A stretch of DNA of 64,000 bases from NCBI RefSeq assembly GCF_025490915.1, contig NZ_JANQBA010000016.1, forward strand, positions 1 to 64,000, written 5' to 3'. Under the pieces are notes generated by a model that worked only from the letters and a program-made list of their open reading frames with translations, was not told where the DNA came from and ran no database searches. Made by a program: the position numbers and the translations under genes. How positions within the stretch are numbered: position 1 is the stretch's first letter; the number at the start of each line of letters is the position of its first letter. This stretch comes from Lacticaseibacillus parakribbianus (GTDB taxonomy: Bacteria > Bacillota > Bacilli > Lactobacillales > Lactobacillaceae). Positions 46,319 through 55,166 of this stretch are shown here, in pieces.

Positions 46319-46909
46319 TCATTCCCGCAACCCAGACAATGGCTTCAATCCTCGACTGATGAACATTATCGCTTGACGAACACTGACATCAAAATCAGTT
46401 GAACAATCTGACGACAAGGCCAACGGAACGATATAACTGCACAACACACCGGTAATGAGTCGCAATATCTCAATCGACGGCCAATCTGGTAGTTGTCCGA
46501 GCAAACGATAGTGCTTAACCAGCGGTTCCCATACCGGCATGATAAACGTATCCAGCGTTGTTGTAAGCTTAGCCACAAATTCAGGGTGCTCAGTCAGTTG
46601 ATCAATCAATAGTCGCAGACATTGCCGATTGCTCATCGCAAATTGAATGCGATCTGCCAATAGAACTTCAACCAACTGCTCAAACTGGTCATCGGCCGTC
46701 GACTTCATTTTTTCCGCGAATTCAGTGACAACTTTAGGAACAATTTGATCCACAAAAGGATCTAGGACTGCCTCCAACAGCGCATCTTTCGTCCGGTACT
46801 GCTTAGATACCGTCCCCTCCGCAACACCAGCAAGCCTCGCAATATCGTGCGTCGTCGTCCGTGCGTATCCTTTATATCTTGAGCACCGGGATAATCGACC
46901 AATCTTCAA
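46319..46909 (-). CDS. TetR/AcrR-family regulator, N-terminus probably frameshifted
   Basis: About 196 residues. Helices 2-3 of the HTH are intact (GYARTTTHDIARLAGVAEGT, about 14-33) and a TetR ligand domain follows, but the normal helix 1 is missing. The good start, ATG at 46922 with GGAGG upstream, opens another frame (MGHRIEDWSIIPVLKI, stop at 46872-46874) that looks like the lost N-terminus. The frame used here can start only at a TTG (46909) without an SD. So a small deletion near 46870-46885 likely broke the gene. Divergent from the MBL gene. Confidence 0.65.
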   Translation of the reverse strand: MKIGRLSRCSRYKGYARTTTHDIARLAGVAEGTVSKQYRTKDALLEAVLDPFVDQIVPKVVTEFAEKMKSTADDQFEQLVEVLLADRIQFAMSNRQCLRLLIDQLTEHPEFVAKLTTTLDTFIMPVWEPLVKHYRLLGQLPDWPSIEILRLITGVLCSYIVPLALSSDCSTDFDVSVRQAIMFISRGLKPLSGLRE

Positions 46910-47037
46910 TTCGATGGCCCATAAGAGACACCTCCCGCATCAATTGTCTCTTTTGGCACACACGTATCAACATTGATTCTATCCCGCAGGCGATTTCACC
47001 GGTAAGCTGAGGTCATCAATTCATTGGAGGCCCCATC

Positions 47038-47865
47038 ATGACTGAACAAATCAAGATCCACGTGCTGCACACCGGACTCGTTAAGGTCGACAAGGCATTG
47101 CCATTTCACGGCGTCTATCGCAATCCCCTAGCATTTACCGGACTATTTCGGACGGAAAAGAATCAAGTCACCCTGCCCGTCTCAAGTTACCTCATCGAAC
47201 ATCCTAAGGGCTTAGTTTTGGTCGATACTGGTTGGAACAAGCAAGTACGCCGCAGCAACTGGGCAGAACTCGGGCTCCAGGTGCAAATCAACACAGGCTA
47301 TCTTCCCGCCGGATGGGCCATCGACGAACGCTTACAGGCGTTGGGCTATCGTCCCGAAGACCTCGATTATGTGCTGTTAAGCCACCTGCACTGTGACCAC
47401 GTGAGCGGCCTCAAGCAGGTGACTCATGCCAAGCACATCCTCGTGTCCGAACCGGAATGGCGCGTCGCCAATCATTTGCCTTTGGTTTACCTACCCAGCG
47501 AGTGGCACGGCGTTGACGTTCAGACCTATCAGTACCAAGATACCGGCATTGGCCCCACCGGCGAAAGCTATGATGTTTTCGGCGACGGTAGCCTGCTTCA
47601 AGTACACACCGCTGGTCACGCAACGGGGATGTCGGCGACGCTGGTGCGCGGTGCGGAAGGTCGTTACGTGCTCCTCGCTGCGGACGTTGGCTACGCGAAC
47701 CGGTCTTGGGAAGAAATGTTGACACCAGGCATCTGCACCAGCCGCAAAGCCGCCATTACCAGTCTCGGCTGGGTGCGCGACATGGCGCATGACGCGGATT
47801 GCATCGAGGCGTTAGCCAATCACGATCCTCATACCGACCCGCACCTGATCACGCTTCCGTATTGA
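47038..47865 (+). CDS. MBL-fold hydrolase, N-acyl-homoserine-lactonase-like
   Basis: 275 residues of the metallo-beta-lactamase fold with the dinuclear zinc motif SHLHCDH (about 120-126), later His in HTAGHATGM and Asp in LLAADVGYANRSW. Overall shape (VSSYLIEHPKGLVLVDTGW start) fits AiiA-type lactonases that open acyl-homoserine lactones; many such enzymes act on other lactones, so the substrate is open. GGAGG precedes the ATG. Flanked by two TetR genes; its end overlaps the convergent TetR by 17 bases. Confidence 0.82.
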   Translation: MTEQIKIHVLHTGLVKVDKALPFHGVYRNPLAFTGLFRTEKNQVTLPVSSYLIEHPKGLVLVDTGWNKQVRRSNWAELGLQVQINTGYLPAGWAIDERLQALGYRPEDLDYVLLSHLHCDHVSGLKQVTHAKHILVSEPEWRVANHLPLVYLPSEWHGVDVQTYQYQDTGIGPTGESYDVFGDGSLLQVHTAGHATGMSATLVRGAEGRYVLLAADVGYANRSWEEMLTPGICTSRKAAITSLGWVRDMAHDADCIEALANHDPHTDPHLITLPY

Positions 47866-48388
47866 GTATTGTAGTCACCAATTGGTTCATAAACCGCGAA
47901 ATGGCTTCTGGTTCGCCGTGCTGCAGCGACCAACTGATGGCAGTCAGCGCAGTGGTTGAATATAGCTCAACCGCAAATGCCTGCGGGACGGCCAGGGTCA
48001 GCTTCGGCAACGTCGCTTGTGCATGGTGCGAAAGGCTCTCAAGATAGCGCTGAGTGAGGTCGCCTGCTTGTTCATGCACCTCAAGCAACTGGATAATCGC
48101 TGGCGCGTCATCTTTGAGTCGTTGATACAACACCAACAATGGCCCGTCTTGCCTCATCTCCGCCACCCGCTCATCTAACAGCCGATTGAATGTGTCGGCT
48201 CGCTGCGTCACCATCTGCTCAAGGAGTGCATATTTATCGGCATAATGGTGATAGAAGGTGCTGCGCCCCACCATCGCTGCAGTACAAATATCATTGACCG
48301 TTACTTGCGCAAATCGCTGATCGGCGAGGGTTGCAATTAAACCTGCTTGAATATCGCGTTGAGTTTTGAATTCGCGTAAATCCGTCAT
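47849..48388 (-). CDS. TetR/AcrR-family regulator
   Basis: 179 residues with a complete TetR HTH (RFAQVTVNDICTAAMVGRST, FYHHYADKYALLEQM; about 24-60) and a C-terminal TetR_C-like domain. Target unknown; the neighbours are the MBL hydrolase (convergent) and rlmH upstream. GGGGGG lies 7 bases before the ATG at 48388. Part of the lower-GC block. Confidence 0.88.
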   Translation of the reverse strand: MTDLREFKTQRDIQAGLIATLADQRFAQVTVNDICTAAMVGRSTFYHHYADKYALLEQMVTQRADTFNRLLDERVAEMRQDGPLLVLYQRLKDDAPAIIQLLEVHEQAGDLTQRYLESLSHHAQATLPKLTLAVPQAFAVELYSTTALTAISWSLQHGEPEAISRFMNQLVTTILNTEA

Positions 48389-48442
48389 CAGATTTCCCCC
48401 CTTCTGACGTTTGACCTAACACGGCCAAACGTCTGAACCGTT

Positions 48443-48922
48443 TCATTTGTGGTACGGACTCCCGATGTTGATCATGAACGCCCGGTAAATCTGCTCGGTC
48501 AACACCAGCCGCATCAGCTGATGGGGCATCGTCAGCTTGCCGAAGCTCAGCGTGTTGTTGGCGCGGTGCATCACCTCAGGCGACAGGCCGAGCGACCCGC
48601 CGATGACGAAGGTGATGTCCGAGTGGCCGTACGTGGTGAGGTCTGCAATTTCCTTGGCGAAGGCCTCGGAGCTGCGCTGCTTGCCCTCGATAGCCAGGGC
48701 GATCACCCACTCCTTGTCCTGGATTTTGCCCAGGATGCGCTCGCCTTCGACCTGCTTGACCTGGGCCATCTCGGCCTCAGACAGCGACTCCGGCGCCTTT
48801 TCGTCCGGCACCTCGACCAGCTTGAACTTGGCGAACTTGCTTAGGCGCTTGGCGTATTCGGCGATGCCGTCCTTGAAGTACTTCTCCTTGAGCTTGCCGA
48901 CCGCCACGATTTTGATGTTCAA
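48443..48922 (-). CDS. rlmH: 23S rRNA pseudouridine-1915 N3-methyltransferase
   Basis: SPOUT methyltransferase that methylates pseudouridine 1915 in 23S rRNA of assembled ribosomes. 159 residues, [16 protein letters not shown] start and the family C-terminus [18 protein letters not shown]. The start codon is TTG at 48922, 7 bases after AAAGGGAG; the frame is open further upstream but only through the nagA terminator. GC and codon use return here to the chromosomal type. Confidence 0.95.
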   Translation of the reverse strand: MNIKIVAVGKLKEKYFKDGIAEYAKRLSKFAKFKLVEVPDEKAPESLSEAEMAQVKQVEGERILGKIQDKEWVIALAIEGKQRSSEAFAKEIADLTTYGHSDITFVIGGSLGLSPEVMHRANNTLSFGKLTMPHQLMRLVLTEQIYRAFMINIGSPYHK

Positions 48923-48951
48923 CAGACCACTCCCTTTGCCCTGATTATAAC

Positions 48952-48994
48952 AAAAAAGGCCCCGCCGCTTTTCACTAAAAGCGGTGGGACCCCA
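48952..48994 (-). terminator. Terminator after nagA
   Basis: GGGGTCCCACCGCTTTT pairs with AAAAGCGG-CGGGGCC over AGTG, followed on the minus strand by seven T. Confidence 0.88.
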
Positions 48995-49002
48995 TTGTCT
49001 GG

Positions 49003-50160
49003 TTAGGCCTGGTAGCGGGAAACGCCGTTCAGGTAAGTTTCGGCCAGGCTCATGTCCTTGTTCAGGACCAGGAAGTCGGCGTCGCGGCCCGGCAGGATGC
49101 TGCCGCACTTGTCGTCGATCTTCGAGGACTTGGCTGGCACGTAGGAGCCCATCATGATGGCCTCTTCCGGCGTGTTGTTGTTCCAGTCCACGACGTTCTT
49201 GATCGCGTCGTTGAGCTTCAGGATGGAGCCGGCGAGGTTGCCGCCGTTCTTGAGACGGGCGGTGCCGTCCTTAACGATGACCGGGAACTCGCCGAGCATG
49301 TAGTCGCCTTCAGGCATCAGGCCGGCGGACATGCAGTCGGTGATCAAGGCGATGTGCTCTGGGGTCTTCTCGCGGATCAGGGAGGCCGCGACTTCTGGAC
49401 GGACGTGGTGGCCGTCGCAGATCAGCTCGTCGTCGACGATGTTCAAGAACATGGCGGCGCCGACCATGCCGGGTTCGCGGTGGGACAGCCCGGACATGCC
49501 GTTGAAGGTGTGGCAGAACACGGTGGCCCCGGCTTCGATGCAGGCCTTGGCCTGTTCGAAGGTCGCGCTACTGTGGCCCAGGGCAACGGCCTTGCCGTCC
49601 TGGCTCATGTGCTTGGTGAATTCAACGGCGCCGTCGCGTTCCGGTGCCAGGGCCATTTTCTGCAGCAGGCCCTTGGCGCTCTTTTGCCACTCGTCGTACT
49701 CTTCAATCGATGGGTCGCGGAAGTACTTCGGGTTCTGGGCGCCCTTGTGCTCCTCGGTGAAGTACGGGCCTTCGAAGTAAATGCCCTGGATCTTCGCGCC
49801 GGTTTCCTCACCGGCGTGGTCGCCAATGGTCTTGCAGACGGCGTTGAGCTGGTCGAACGGGCCGGTCAGCGTGGTCGGCAGCCAGCTGGTGACACCGGTC
49901 TTGAGCAGGCCCTCGGACATCGCGTTGATGCCTTCCCAGTCGTTGTCCATGACGTCGTGGCCAAGCGAGCCGTGAATGTGCGTGTCAACCAGGCCAGGGG
50001 CGATCCACTGGTTGCCGTAATCCTTGATCTCCCCCTCCGGCTTCTGCCCGTAAGACGGGATGAAATCGCCGAACTTGCCCTCATCGGTGACCTCAAGCCA
50101 GCCGTCGTTTTCGGTGGTGTTCTTCAGGAAAAACTTCGCAGCATGAATGTAGTAGCTCAT
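49003..50160 (-). CDS. nagA: N-acetylglucosamine-6-phosphate deacetylase
   Basis: Deacetylates GlcNAc-6-P to GlcN-6-P in amino-sugar catabolism and wall recycling. 385 residues of the amidohydrolase family: [15 protein letters not shown] (about 58-72), [13 protein letters not shown], metal His in ALGHSSATF and [17 protein letters not shown], and [18 protein letters not shown] 50160 has AGGAG 8 bases upstream. Codon use is less GC-extreme than neighbours, in line with good expression. A 390-base promoter-to-terminator stretch precedes it. Confidence 0.95.
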   Translation of the reverse strand: MSYYIHAAKFFLKNTTENDGWLEVTDEGKFGDFIPSYGQKPEGEIKDYGNQWIAPGLVDTHIHGSLGHDVMDNDWEGINAMSEGLLKTGVTSWLPTTLTGPFDQLNAVCKTIGDHAGEETGAKIQGIYFEGPYFTEEHKGAQNPKYFRDPSIEEYDEWQKSAKGLLQKMALAPERDGAVEFTKHMSQDGKAVALGHSSATFEQAKACIEAGATVFCHTFNGMSGLSHREPGMVGAAMFLNIVDDELICDGHHVRPEVAASLIREKTPEHIALITDCMSAGLMPEGDYMLGEFPVIVKDGTARLKNGGNLAGSILKLNDAIKNVVDWNNNTPEEAIMMGSYVPAKSSKIDDKCGSILPGRDADFLVLNKDMSLAETYLNGVSRYQA

Positions 50161-50341
50161 CACATGATCTCCTTATCATCGTTGTTATCCGTTGCCAACA
50201 CCAGTGTAGCACAACCCCGGGTATTGGTCTAGGCCAACGCCCGGTTAATCCAAAATCGCACGTCCCGCAACAGGACCACTCGCCTCGCGGCTGGGGCCAC
50301 GGTTCCCGCGTGGCTGTGAGGGTCGGGCCACCGCCGCAAGC

Positions 50342-50365
50342 AAAAACCGCCGCGATTGGCGGCGG
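50342..50365 (-). terminator. Terminator of the nagA upstream RNA
   Basis: CCGCCGC (50347-50353) with GCGGCGG (50359-50365) over 5 bases, then TTTTT on the minus strand; a second 9-bp hairpin (GCCACCGGA/TCCGGTGGC, about 50376-50402) precedes it. Confidence 0.75.
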
Positions 50366-50728
50366 CCGCGCCGAAGCCACCGGACTCGGTGAATCCGGTG
50401 GCCTCGGCCTGATTCGGTTACGTTCCTGACTTCTACTGACCGTGGTGGTGCCATTGCACCCAGCGGTTCCGGTCATCCGCGCGGCTAACTCGCTTGGGAG
50501 TGGCGGTGGCCGGCCTGCAGCCGGTGGGGTGGTGCGAATCCGGGTCCCTGGTTTCCCCTCGCTTGATTCCGGGGTTGCACTAAAACTCTCGAGCTCAAAG
50601 CCGTGTGGCAATACACTGCGGCTTGGCATGGGTGGGGGCTGCGGTGCGAGCCGCAGGATGTGCCCCGCGCGGTGGATAACAAAGCAGCTGTGGCCTTTTG
50701 CTGCCTCCCCGTGCAAGAATAATCATTC
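50342..50728 (-). ncRNA. Candidate RNA or attenuated leader upstream of nagA
   Basis: Begins at a near-consensus promoter and ends at a T-tailed hairpin, about 390 nt, with no SD-led reading frame. Contains TGGCACC-ACCACGG on the minus strand, distantly like a T-box antiterminator but with an insertion and no matching partner, so I do not call a T-box. It may be a free-standing RNA or a leader whose readthrough feeds nagA. Confidence 0.4.
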
Positions 50729-50734
50729 GGGCAT

Positions 50735-50763
50735 ATCTTAACACCATACCAATTTGTCGTCAA
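50735..50763 (-). promoter_or_regulatory. Strong promoter of the nagA upstream RNA
   Basis: -35 TTGACG (50758-50763), 17-base spacer, -10 TAAGAT (50735-50740), minus strand. The same strength as the rRNA promoters in this window. Confidence 0.75.
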
Positions 50764-50851
50764 GCAATGTGACTCGCGCCAGCGGCCGATGTTTTTAAGA
50801 AGGCCGCGGTCCTGATGTGGTATGCTGGAGGCACAGTCAAGGAGGCAACCC

Positions 50852-51679
50852 ATGTACAAAATGATCGTGAGCGACCTGGACGAAAGCCTGCTGCAAGACG
50901 ACGGCCAAGTCTCCCAACAAGATATCGCCACCATTCACCGGCTGGGGCAGGCCGGCGTCAAGTTCGTGCCCAACACCGGCCGCGGCTTCGCGTCGGTGCA
51001 GCCGCTGCTGCAAACGCTTGGCCTGGCCGGAATCGCCGGGCAGTACGTGATCTCGTACAACGGCGGGGCAATCGTCGACAACGCCGAAAACCAGATTTTG
51101 ATCGCCCATGCGCTGGACAGCGCGGTGGCCGACGCCATCTACCGCCTGGCGATGGCCAGCGGCGCGTTTTGTGCCCACATCTACACCATGCACCACGTCT
51201 ACGTGGTCAACGCCAACCCGGACGAACGTGCCTACCTGAAGAACCGCGGCGTCGCCTACACCGAGCTGGCCGCCGCCGACCTCAGCGCGTTTGCCGACCG
51301 CCGCATCGCCAAGGTGATTTTCGAAAATCGCGACCTGACGCGCCGCGCCGCCTTGAAGGACGCGGTGGCCAAGGCGATTGAGACGCCGCTGACGGTCACC
51401 TACTCATCCAACCGCTACGTGGAGTTCAACCCCGCCGGCATCGACAAGGGCGACGCGGCGCTGGCGCTGGGTCGGCGCATCGGCATCGCCCAAGACGAGA
51501 TCATCGCGCTGGGCGACAACTCCAACGACTTGAGCATGCTGGCCAAGGTCGGCCTGGGCGTCGCGGTGCAAAACGCGATCCCCGCGGCCAAGCAGGCGGC
51601 CGGCCTGGTGCTGGACGCGACCAACAACGACTCGCCGGTCACCGAGATTGCGGCCCGGCTGTTCCCGGATTTGGCGTAG
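50852..51679 (+). CDS. HAD-superfamily phosphatase, Cof type (IIB)
   Basis: 275 residues: motif I SDLDESLLQDDG (nucleophile D8), motif II SYNGG (about 78), K in motif III region GIDKGDAA, motif IV ALGDNSNDLSML (about 232-243). Large C2-type cap between. Acts on sugar phosphates or flavin/PLP-type phosphates in related proteins; substrate unknown. ATG 50852 preceded by AAGGAGG; an extended -10 TGG TATGCT lies at about 50820. Confidence 0.9.
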   Translation: MYKMIVSDLDESLLQDDGQVSQQDIATIHRLGQAGVKFVPNTGRGFASVQPLLQTLGLAGIAGQYVISYNGGAIVDNAENQILIAHALDSAVADAIYRLAMASGAFCAHIYTMHHVYVVNANPDERAYLKNRGVAYTELAAADLSAFADRRIAKVIFENRDLTRRAALKDAVAKAIETPLTVTYSSNRYVEFNPAGIDKGDAALALGRRIGIAQDEIIALGDNSNDLSMLAKVGLGVAVQNAIPAAKQAAGLVLDATNNDSPVTEIAARLFPDLA

Positions 51680-51730
51680 GTCGCGCCGACAAGTCGGACG
51701 GCGACCGGACGGACCACTGGTGACGGCGCC

Positions 51731-51790
51731 GGCCGAGGCGGCGAAACGCGTAGGGCTCCCGTCGCCCGTTCCGGTCTCAAGACCCGCCCT
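51731..51790 (-). repeat. 60-bp dispersed repeat, family 2, copy 1
   Basis: On the minus strand it matches 58943-59003 at about 87% with one indel (shared blocks AGGGCGGGTC, TGAGACCG, AACGGGC, GGGAGCCC, ACGCGTT, CGCCGCC). Internal GGTCTTGAGACC and GGGC...GCCC can fold into small hairpins. Confidence 0.65.
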
Positions 51791-51914
51791 CGCCGCACCC
51801 AGCACCACCGGAGTCCGGACGCGCCGGCCGGCTGGGCGGCCACGGTGCTGGCTTGGCCGCGGCCGTAACCAAAAGTTAAGCAAGCCAAGTTTTTCTTGAG
51901 GAAATCCTCACGCT

Positions 51915-51943
51915 TTGGTCACAGATGCCGGGTAAGCTATTAG
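51915..51943 (+). promoter_or_regulatory. Promoter of a short candidate RNA
   Basis: -35 TTGGTC (51915-51920), 17 bases, -10 TATTAG (51938-51943). Confidence 0.5.
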
Positions 51944-51949
51944 ACATAG

Positions 51950-52042
51950 AGATGAAACAACCTCTCTCCTCCAAAGCAAACCCCAAGCGTCCCCCCCGGC
52001 GCCACGAAGGCCCGATGCGCAGCTGCGCATCGGGCCTTCGTT
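51950..52042 (+). ncRNA. Candidate small RNA with anti-SD-like C-rich motifs
   Basis: About 90 nt from the promoter to a 38-bp perfect palindrome. The single-stranded part has CCTCTCTCCTCC and GTCCCCCCCGG, which resemble the UCCC motifs with which Gram-positive small RNAs bind Shine-Dalgarno regions. No reading frame. The terminator lacks a good T run, which lowers confidence. Confidence 0.4.
52004..52041. terminator. Perfect 38-bp palindrome between HAD side and alpha/beta hydrolase
   Basis: ACGAAGGCCCGATGCGCAG joined directly to its exact complement. Lies 6 bases past the stop of the minus-strand hydrolase gene. Works as a strong hairpin in either direction; T runs are weak (TTCG, TGG). 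Confidence 0.75.
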
Positions 52043-52046
52043 CGCC

Positions 52047-52754
52047 TCACTCTAGCGTATTCAGCCACGCCACCAGCTGCTTGGCAATCCAGCGCTGCTG
52101 CGCTGCATTGCTCACCGTCGCCGCCTGGTCGCCGGCCTGCTTGCCGTAAGCGCCGAACCCGGCGTGGTTGCCGCCGGCCAGGCGGCGGTAGCTGGTCGCC
52201 TTGGGCAAGTTGGCCTTGGCCTTCTTGTAGGCCGCCCAGTCCAGCACCCCGTCGCGGCTGCCGGTCAAGGAGATGACCGGCACCGCCTTCAAGGCCCCCT
52301 TGGCGTCGGGGTAGCTGGCCAGGAAAAACACCCCGGCCAACCCGCGCGAATGCGCCTTTGCATAGCGGCTGGCCATCACGCCGCCCAGCGAGTGGCCGCC
52401 GATCACGTAGCGGGTGCCGGGCTTCACCACCCGGGCGGCCCGGTTGGCGCCAAGCACCGCCAGGTCGTAGGGAAAGCTGACGATGGCGACGCGGTAGCCG
52501 GCCGTCGCGACCCGCTTGGCCCAGATGCTGTAGGCGCCGGGGTCAACGAAGGCACCGGGGTACACCACCACCGTCAGCTTGGCGTCCTTGGGGCCGAAGA
52601 ACAGCGTCCCGGCGGTCGTGGTCGCCGCTTTTTGCGCGACTCGGGCCGCGGCCGTCGGGGCGTGTTCCTGGCGGGTCAGCACCACGTGGCCGATGCCGGC
52701 CAAAAGGACCAGCGCCACCACGAAGCTGAGTAACAGCCGTTGCCATTTTCTCAT
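52047..52754 (-). CDS. Membrane-anchored alpha/beta hydrolase
   Basis: 235 residues: basic N-terminus and one membrane helix (LLLSFVVALVLLAGIGHVVL, about 7-26) anchoring an outward catalytic domain with nucleophile elbow GHSLGG (about 128), acid in GSRDGVLDW and His in GGNHAGFG. The alpha/beta-hydrolase_5-type layout (LTVVVYPGAFVDPGAY) suggests a small esterase; substrate unknown. ATG 52754 has AGAGGT upstream; the much longer open frame has none. Divergent from the C69 dipeptidase gene. Confidence 0.85.
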   Translation of the reverse strand: MRKWQRLLLSFVVALVLLAGIGHVVLTRQEHAPTAAARVAQKAATTTAGTLFFGPKDAKLTVVVYPGAFVDPGAYSIWAKRVATAGYRVAIVSFPYDLAVLGANRAARVVKPGTRYVIGGHSLGGVMASRYAKAHSRGLAGVFFLASYPDAKGALKAVPVISLTGSRDGVLDWAAYKKAKANLPKATSYRRLAGGNHAGFGAYGKQAGDQAATVSNAAQQRWIAKQLVAWLNTLE

Positions 52755-52793
52755 CGAATCACCTCTTAGGTAGCATACCACGCGTGAACGGCT

Positions 52794-52799
52794 TACAAT
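52794..52799 (+). promoter_or_regulatory. Promoter -10 of the dipeptidase gene
   Basis: TACAAT about 30 bases before the start; -35 weak. Confidence 0.4.
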
Positions 52800-52830
52800 A
52801 GAAGCATCATTCAGAAAAGAGTTGAGCGAA

Positions 52831-54240
52831 TTGACCAAACGCATCAAAGGTTCCTGCACCACCATTCTCGTCGGCAAGAAGGCCAGCCTCGACGGGTCGA
52901 CCATCATCGCGCGTAACGAAGACGGCAACGCCCCACTGCACCCGCAGAAGTTCGTGCTGGTGACCCCGGACAAGCAGCCGCGCCACTACCAAAGCGTCCT
53001 GAGCACCTTCAACCTCGACCTGCCGGACAACCCGCTGGCTTACACAGCCACCCCGGAGGCCGTTGACGGTCACGGCTTGTGGGCCGCCGCCGGCATCAAC
53101 AGCGAGAACGTCGCGATGACCTCGACGGAAACCATCACCACCAACAGCCGGATCCTGGGCATCGACCCGCTGGTTGAAGAGGGCCTGGGCGAAGAGGACA
53201 TGCCGACCATCACGCTGCCTTACATCCACAGTGCTCGCGAAGGCGTTGAACGCCTCGGGACACTTTTGACCCAGTACGGCACCTACGAGACCAACGGCAT
53301 CTGCTTTGCCGACAAGGATGAGGTCTGGTACTTCGAAAGCATCGCCGGCCACCACTGGGCCGCCGTTCGCATCCCCGACGACGCCTACGTGGTTGCCCCG
53401 AACCGCTTCAACATCACGGACTTCGACTTCGATTCCGCAGACACCCTGTGCTCGGCCGACCTGAAGGCCTTGGTCGACGACAACCAGCTGAACCCGGATC
53501 CGGCAGGCTACAACCTCCGCCACATTTTCGGCTCGGCCTCCTTCAAGGACACCCGCTACAACAACCCCCGGGCCTGGTACGGCCAAAAGTACTTCAACCC
53601 CGAGTTCGACACCACCCCAATCGACCAGGACCTGCCGTTCATCTGCCGGACCGACCACAAGATCTCGATTGAAGACGTCAAGCTGGTGCTGTCCTCCCAC
53701 TACCAAAACACGCCTTACGACGTCTACGGCGGCCAGGGCACAGCCGAGGAGAAAAAGCGGTTCCGCCCGATCGGCATCAACCGCAACCAGGAGCTGCACA
53801 TCCTGCAGATCCGCAACAACGTGCCGGCCGCAATCGCCGGCATCCACTGGCTGGCGTTCGGGCCGAACACCTTCAACGCGGTGATTCCGTTTTACGCCAA
53901 CGTCAACGACACCCCGGCGACCTACCGCGACACCACGGCCGAGTTCGACCCGACCAAGATGTACTGGCTGTCCAACCTGATGGCGACCTTCGGCGACACC
54001 GACTTCACGCTGTTCGAGGACCAAGAGAACGTCTTCGAGGAGAACACCGTGGCCGCTTGCCGCTACCTGCAGCGCCAGACCGACGCGGCGGCCGCAACGC
54101 AGGCGGATCTGAAGGCCTACCTGACCGAGGCCAACGCCAAAATGGCCGACATCTCCTTCAAAAACAGCAACAAGCTGCTGGGCCAGATGGTCGAGCTCGC
54201 CGCCCCACGGATGGCCCTGCAGTTCACGCTGCACGACTAA
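52831..54240 (+). CDS. pepD: C69-family dipeptidase (PepD)
   Basis: About 469 residues of the Ntn-hydrolase dipeptidase family of lactic acid bacteria. The catalytic Cys is in [18 protein letters not shown] (about residue 8), close to the N-terminus as the family needs, and ARNED, TSTETI and [21 protein letters not shown] are typical. Both possible starts are TTG: 52831 lies 9 bases after AAAAGAG, 52822 touches that site, so 52831 was chosen. Cytosolic peptide use. The stop codon is followed at once by a hairpin-repeat array instead of a normal terminator. Confidence 0.92.
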   Translation: MTKRIKGSCTTILVGKKASLDGSTIIARNEDGNAPLHPQKFVLVTPDKQPRHYQSVLSTFNLDLPDNPLAYTATPEAVDGHGLWAAAGINSENVAMTSTETITTNSRILGIDPLVEEGLGEEDMPTITLPYIHSAREGVERLGTLLTQYGTYETNGICFADKDEVWYFESIAGHHWAAVRIPDDAYVVAPNRFNITDFDFDSADTLCSADLKALVDDNQLNPDPAGYNLRHIFGSASFKDTRYNNPRAWYGQKYFNPEFDTTPIDQDLPFICRTDHKISIEDVKLVLSSHYQNTPYDVYGGQGTAEEKKRFRPIGINRNQELHILQIRNNVPAAIAGIHWLAFGPNTFNAVIPFYANVNDTPATYRDTTAEFDPTKMYWLSNLMATFGDTDFTLFEDQENVFEENTVAACRYLQRQTDAAAATQADLKAYLTEANAKMADISFKNSNKLLGQMVELAAPRMALQFTLHD

Positions 54241-54244
54241 ACCC

Positions 54245-54984
54245 AGGGCGGAGCAAGGCGCACTTAGCGGGACACATAACGTAGGGTCGGCGCTTGAAGC
54301 GTTCTTTGCTTCGAGTGCCGGCCCTAGTTATGTGCTCCCGCGTTGCCTTGCGTAGCCCAACGATCCAGGGCGGAGCAAGGCGGGTTTAGCGGGACGGCTA
54401 GCGTAGGGTTGGTGCTTGAGGCCTGTACTTGGCCTCGAGTGCCGGCCCTAGCTAGCCGCTCCCGCGTTGCCTGGCGGAACCCGACGATCCAGGGCGGAGC
54501 AAGGCGCACTTAGCGGGACACATAACGTAGGGTCGGCGCTTGAAGCGTTCTTTGCTTCGAGTGCCGGCCCTAGTTATGTGCTCCCGCGTTGCCTGGCGTA
54601 GCCCGACGAACTAGGGCGGAGAAGCGCGGGCTTAGCGGATCGAATAGCCTAGCGCTAGCGATGAGGCGGGTTTTGCCTCAACGCTAGTGCGTAGCTAGTC
54701 GCATCCGCGTTGCGCTTCGTAGCCCGACGATCCAGGGCGAAGCAATGCGGGGTTAGCGGGACGGCTAGCTTAGGGTTGGCGCTTGAGGCCTGCACTTGGC
54801 CTCGAGTGCCGGCCCTAGCTAGCCGTTCCCGCGTTGCCTGGCGTAGCCCGACGACCCAGGGCGGAGAAGCGCGGGTTTAGCGGGACGGCTAGCGTAGGGT
54901 TGGCGCTTGAGGCCTGCATTTGGCCTCGAGTGCCGGCCCTAGCTAGCCGTTCCCGCGTTGCCTGGCGTAGCCCGACGGCCCAGG
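54245..54984. repeat. 122-bp hairpin repeat, array C (six tandem units)
   Basis: Units start with AGGGCG at 54245, 54367, 54491, 54613, 54734 and 54858 and end near 54982 (periods 121-124). Each has a stem of about 34 bp. Arms alternate between subtypes: ACATAAC/GTTATGT (units 1 and 3), GGCTAGC/GCTAGCC (2, 5, 6) and TCGAATAGC/GCTAGTCGCA (4), so pairing is kept while sequence changes. T-G pairs in the stem fit RNA of the plus strand. Unit 1 follows the pepD stop directly. Confidence 0.92.
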
Positions 54985-55004
54985 CAAAACGCTTTTTTCG
55001 CCGT

Positions 55005-55166
55005 AAAACCGCGTCAGATTAGGATTCACTTTCAAAAGGTTGACGCCTACAATTCAACCCGGCATACTAGAAACACGAGATCAAGTCCGGAGGGCCCTAG
55101 GAGTAGGTGCTGGACTAGCAAAACCGTGATCGTCAACGCCATAGATGCGTTGATTGACGCGGTTTT
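55005..55166. repeat. 162-bp segment with 12-bp perfect terminal inverted repeats
   Basis: AAAACCGCGTCA (55005-55016) and TGACGCGGTTTT (55155-55166) are exact complements. The segment encloses a promoter and a hairpin transcript. No target duplication seen. Confidence 0.5.
55040..55068 (+). promoter_or_regulatory. Promoter of a short candidate RNA
   Basis: -35 TTGACG (55040-55045), 17 bases, -10 CATACT (55063-55068). Confidence 0.55.

Noticed and set aside
50380-50470. T-box riboswitch upstream of nagA
   Set aside because: Only a distant TGGCACC-ACCACGG resemblance; stem I, specifier loop and the antiterminator partner were not found, and nagA is not a T-box gene.
50093-50716. Open frame of about 207 codons overlapping the nagA start
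   Set aside because: Starts at a TTG without SD, runs through hairpins and a terminator, and ends inside nagA.
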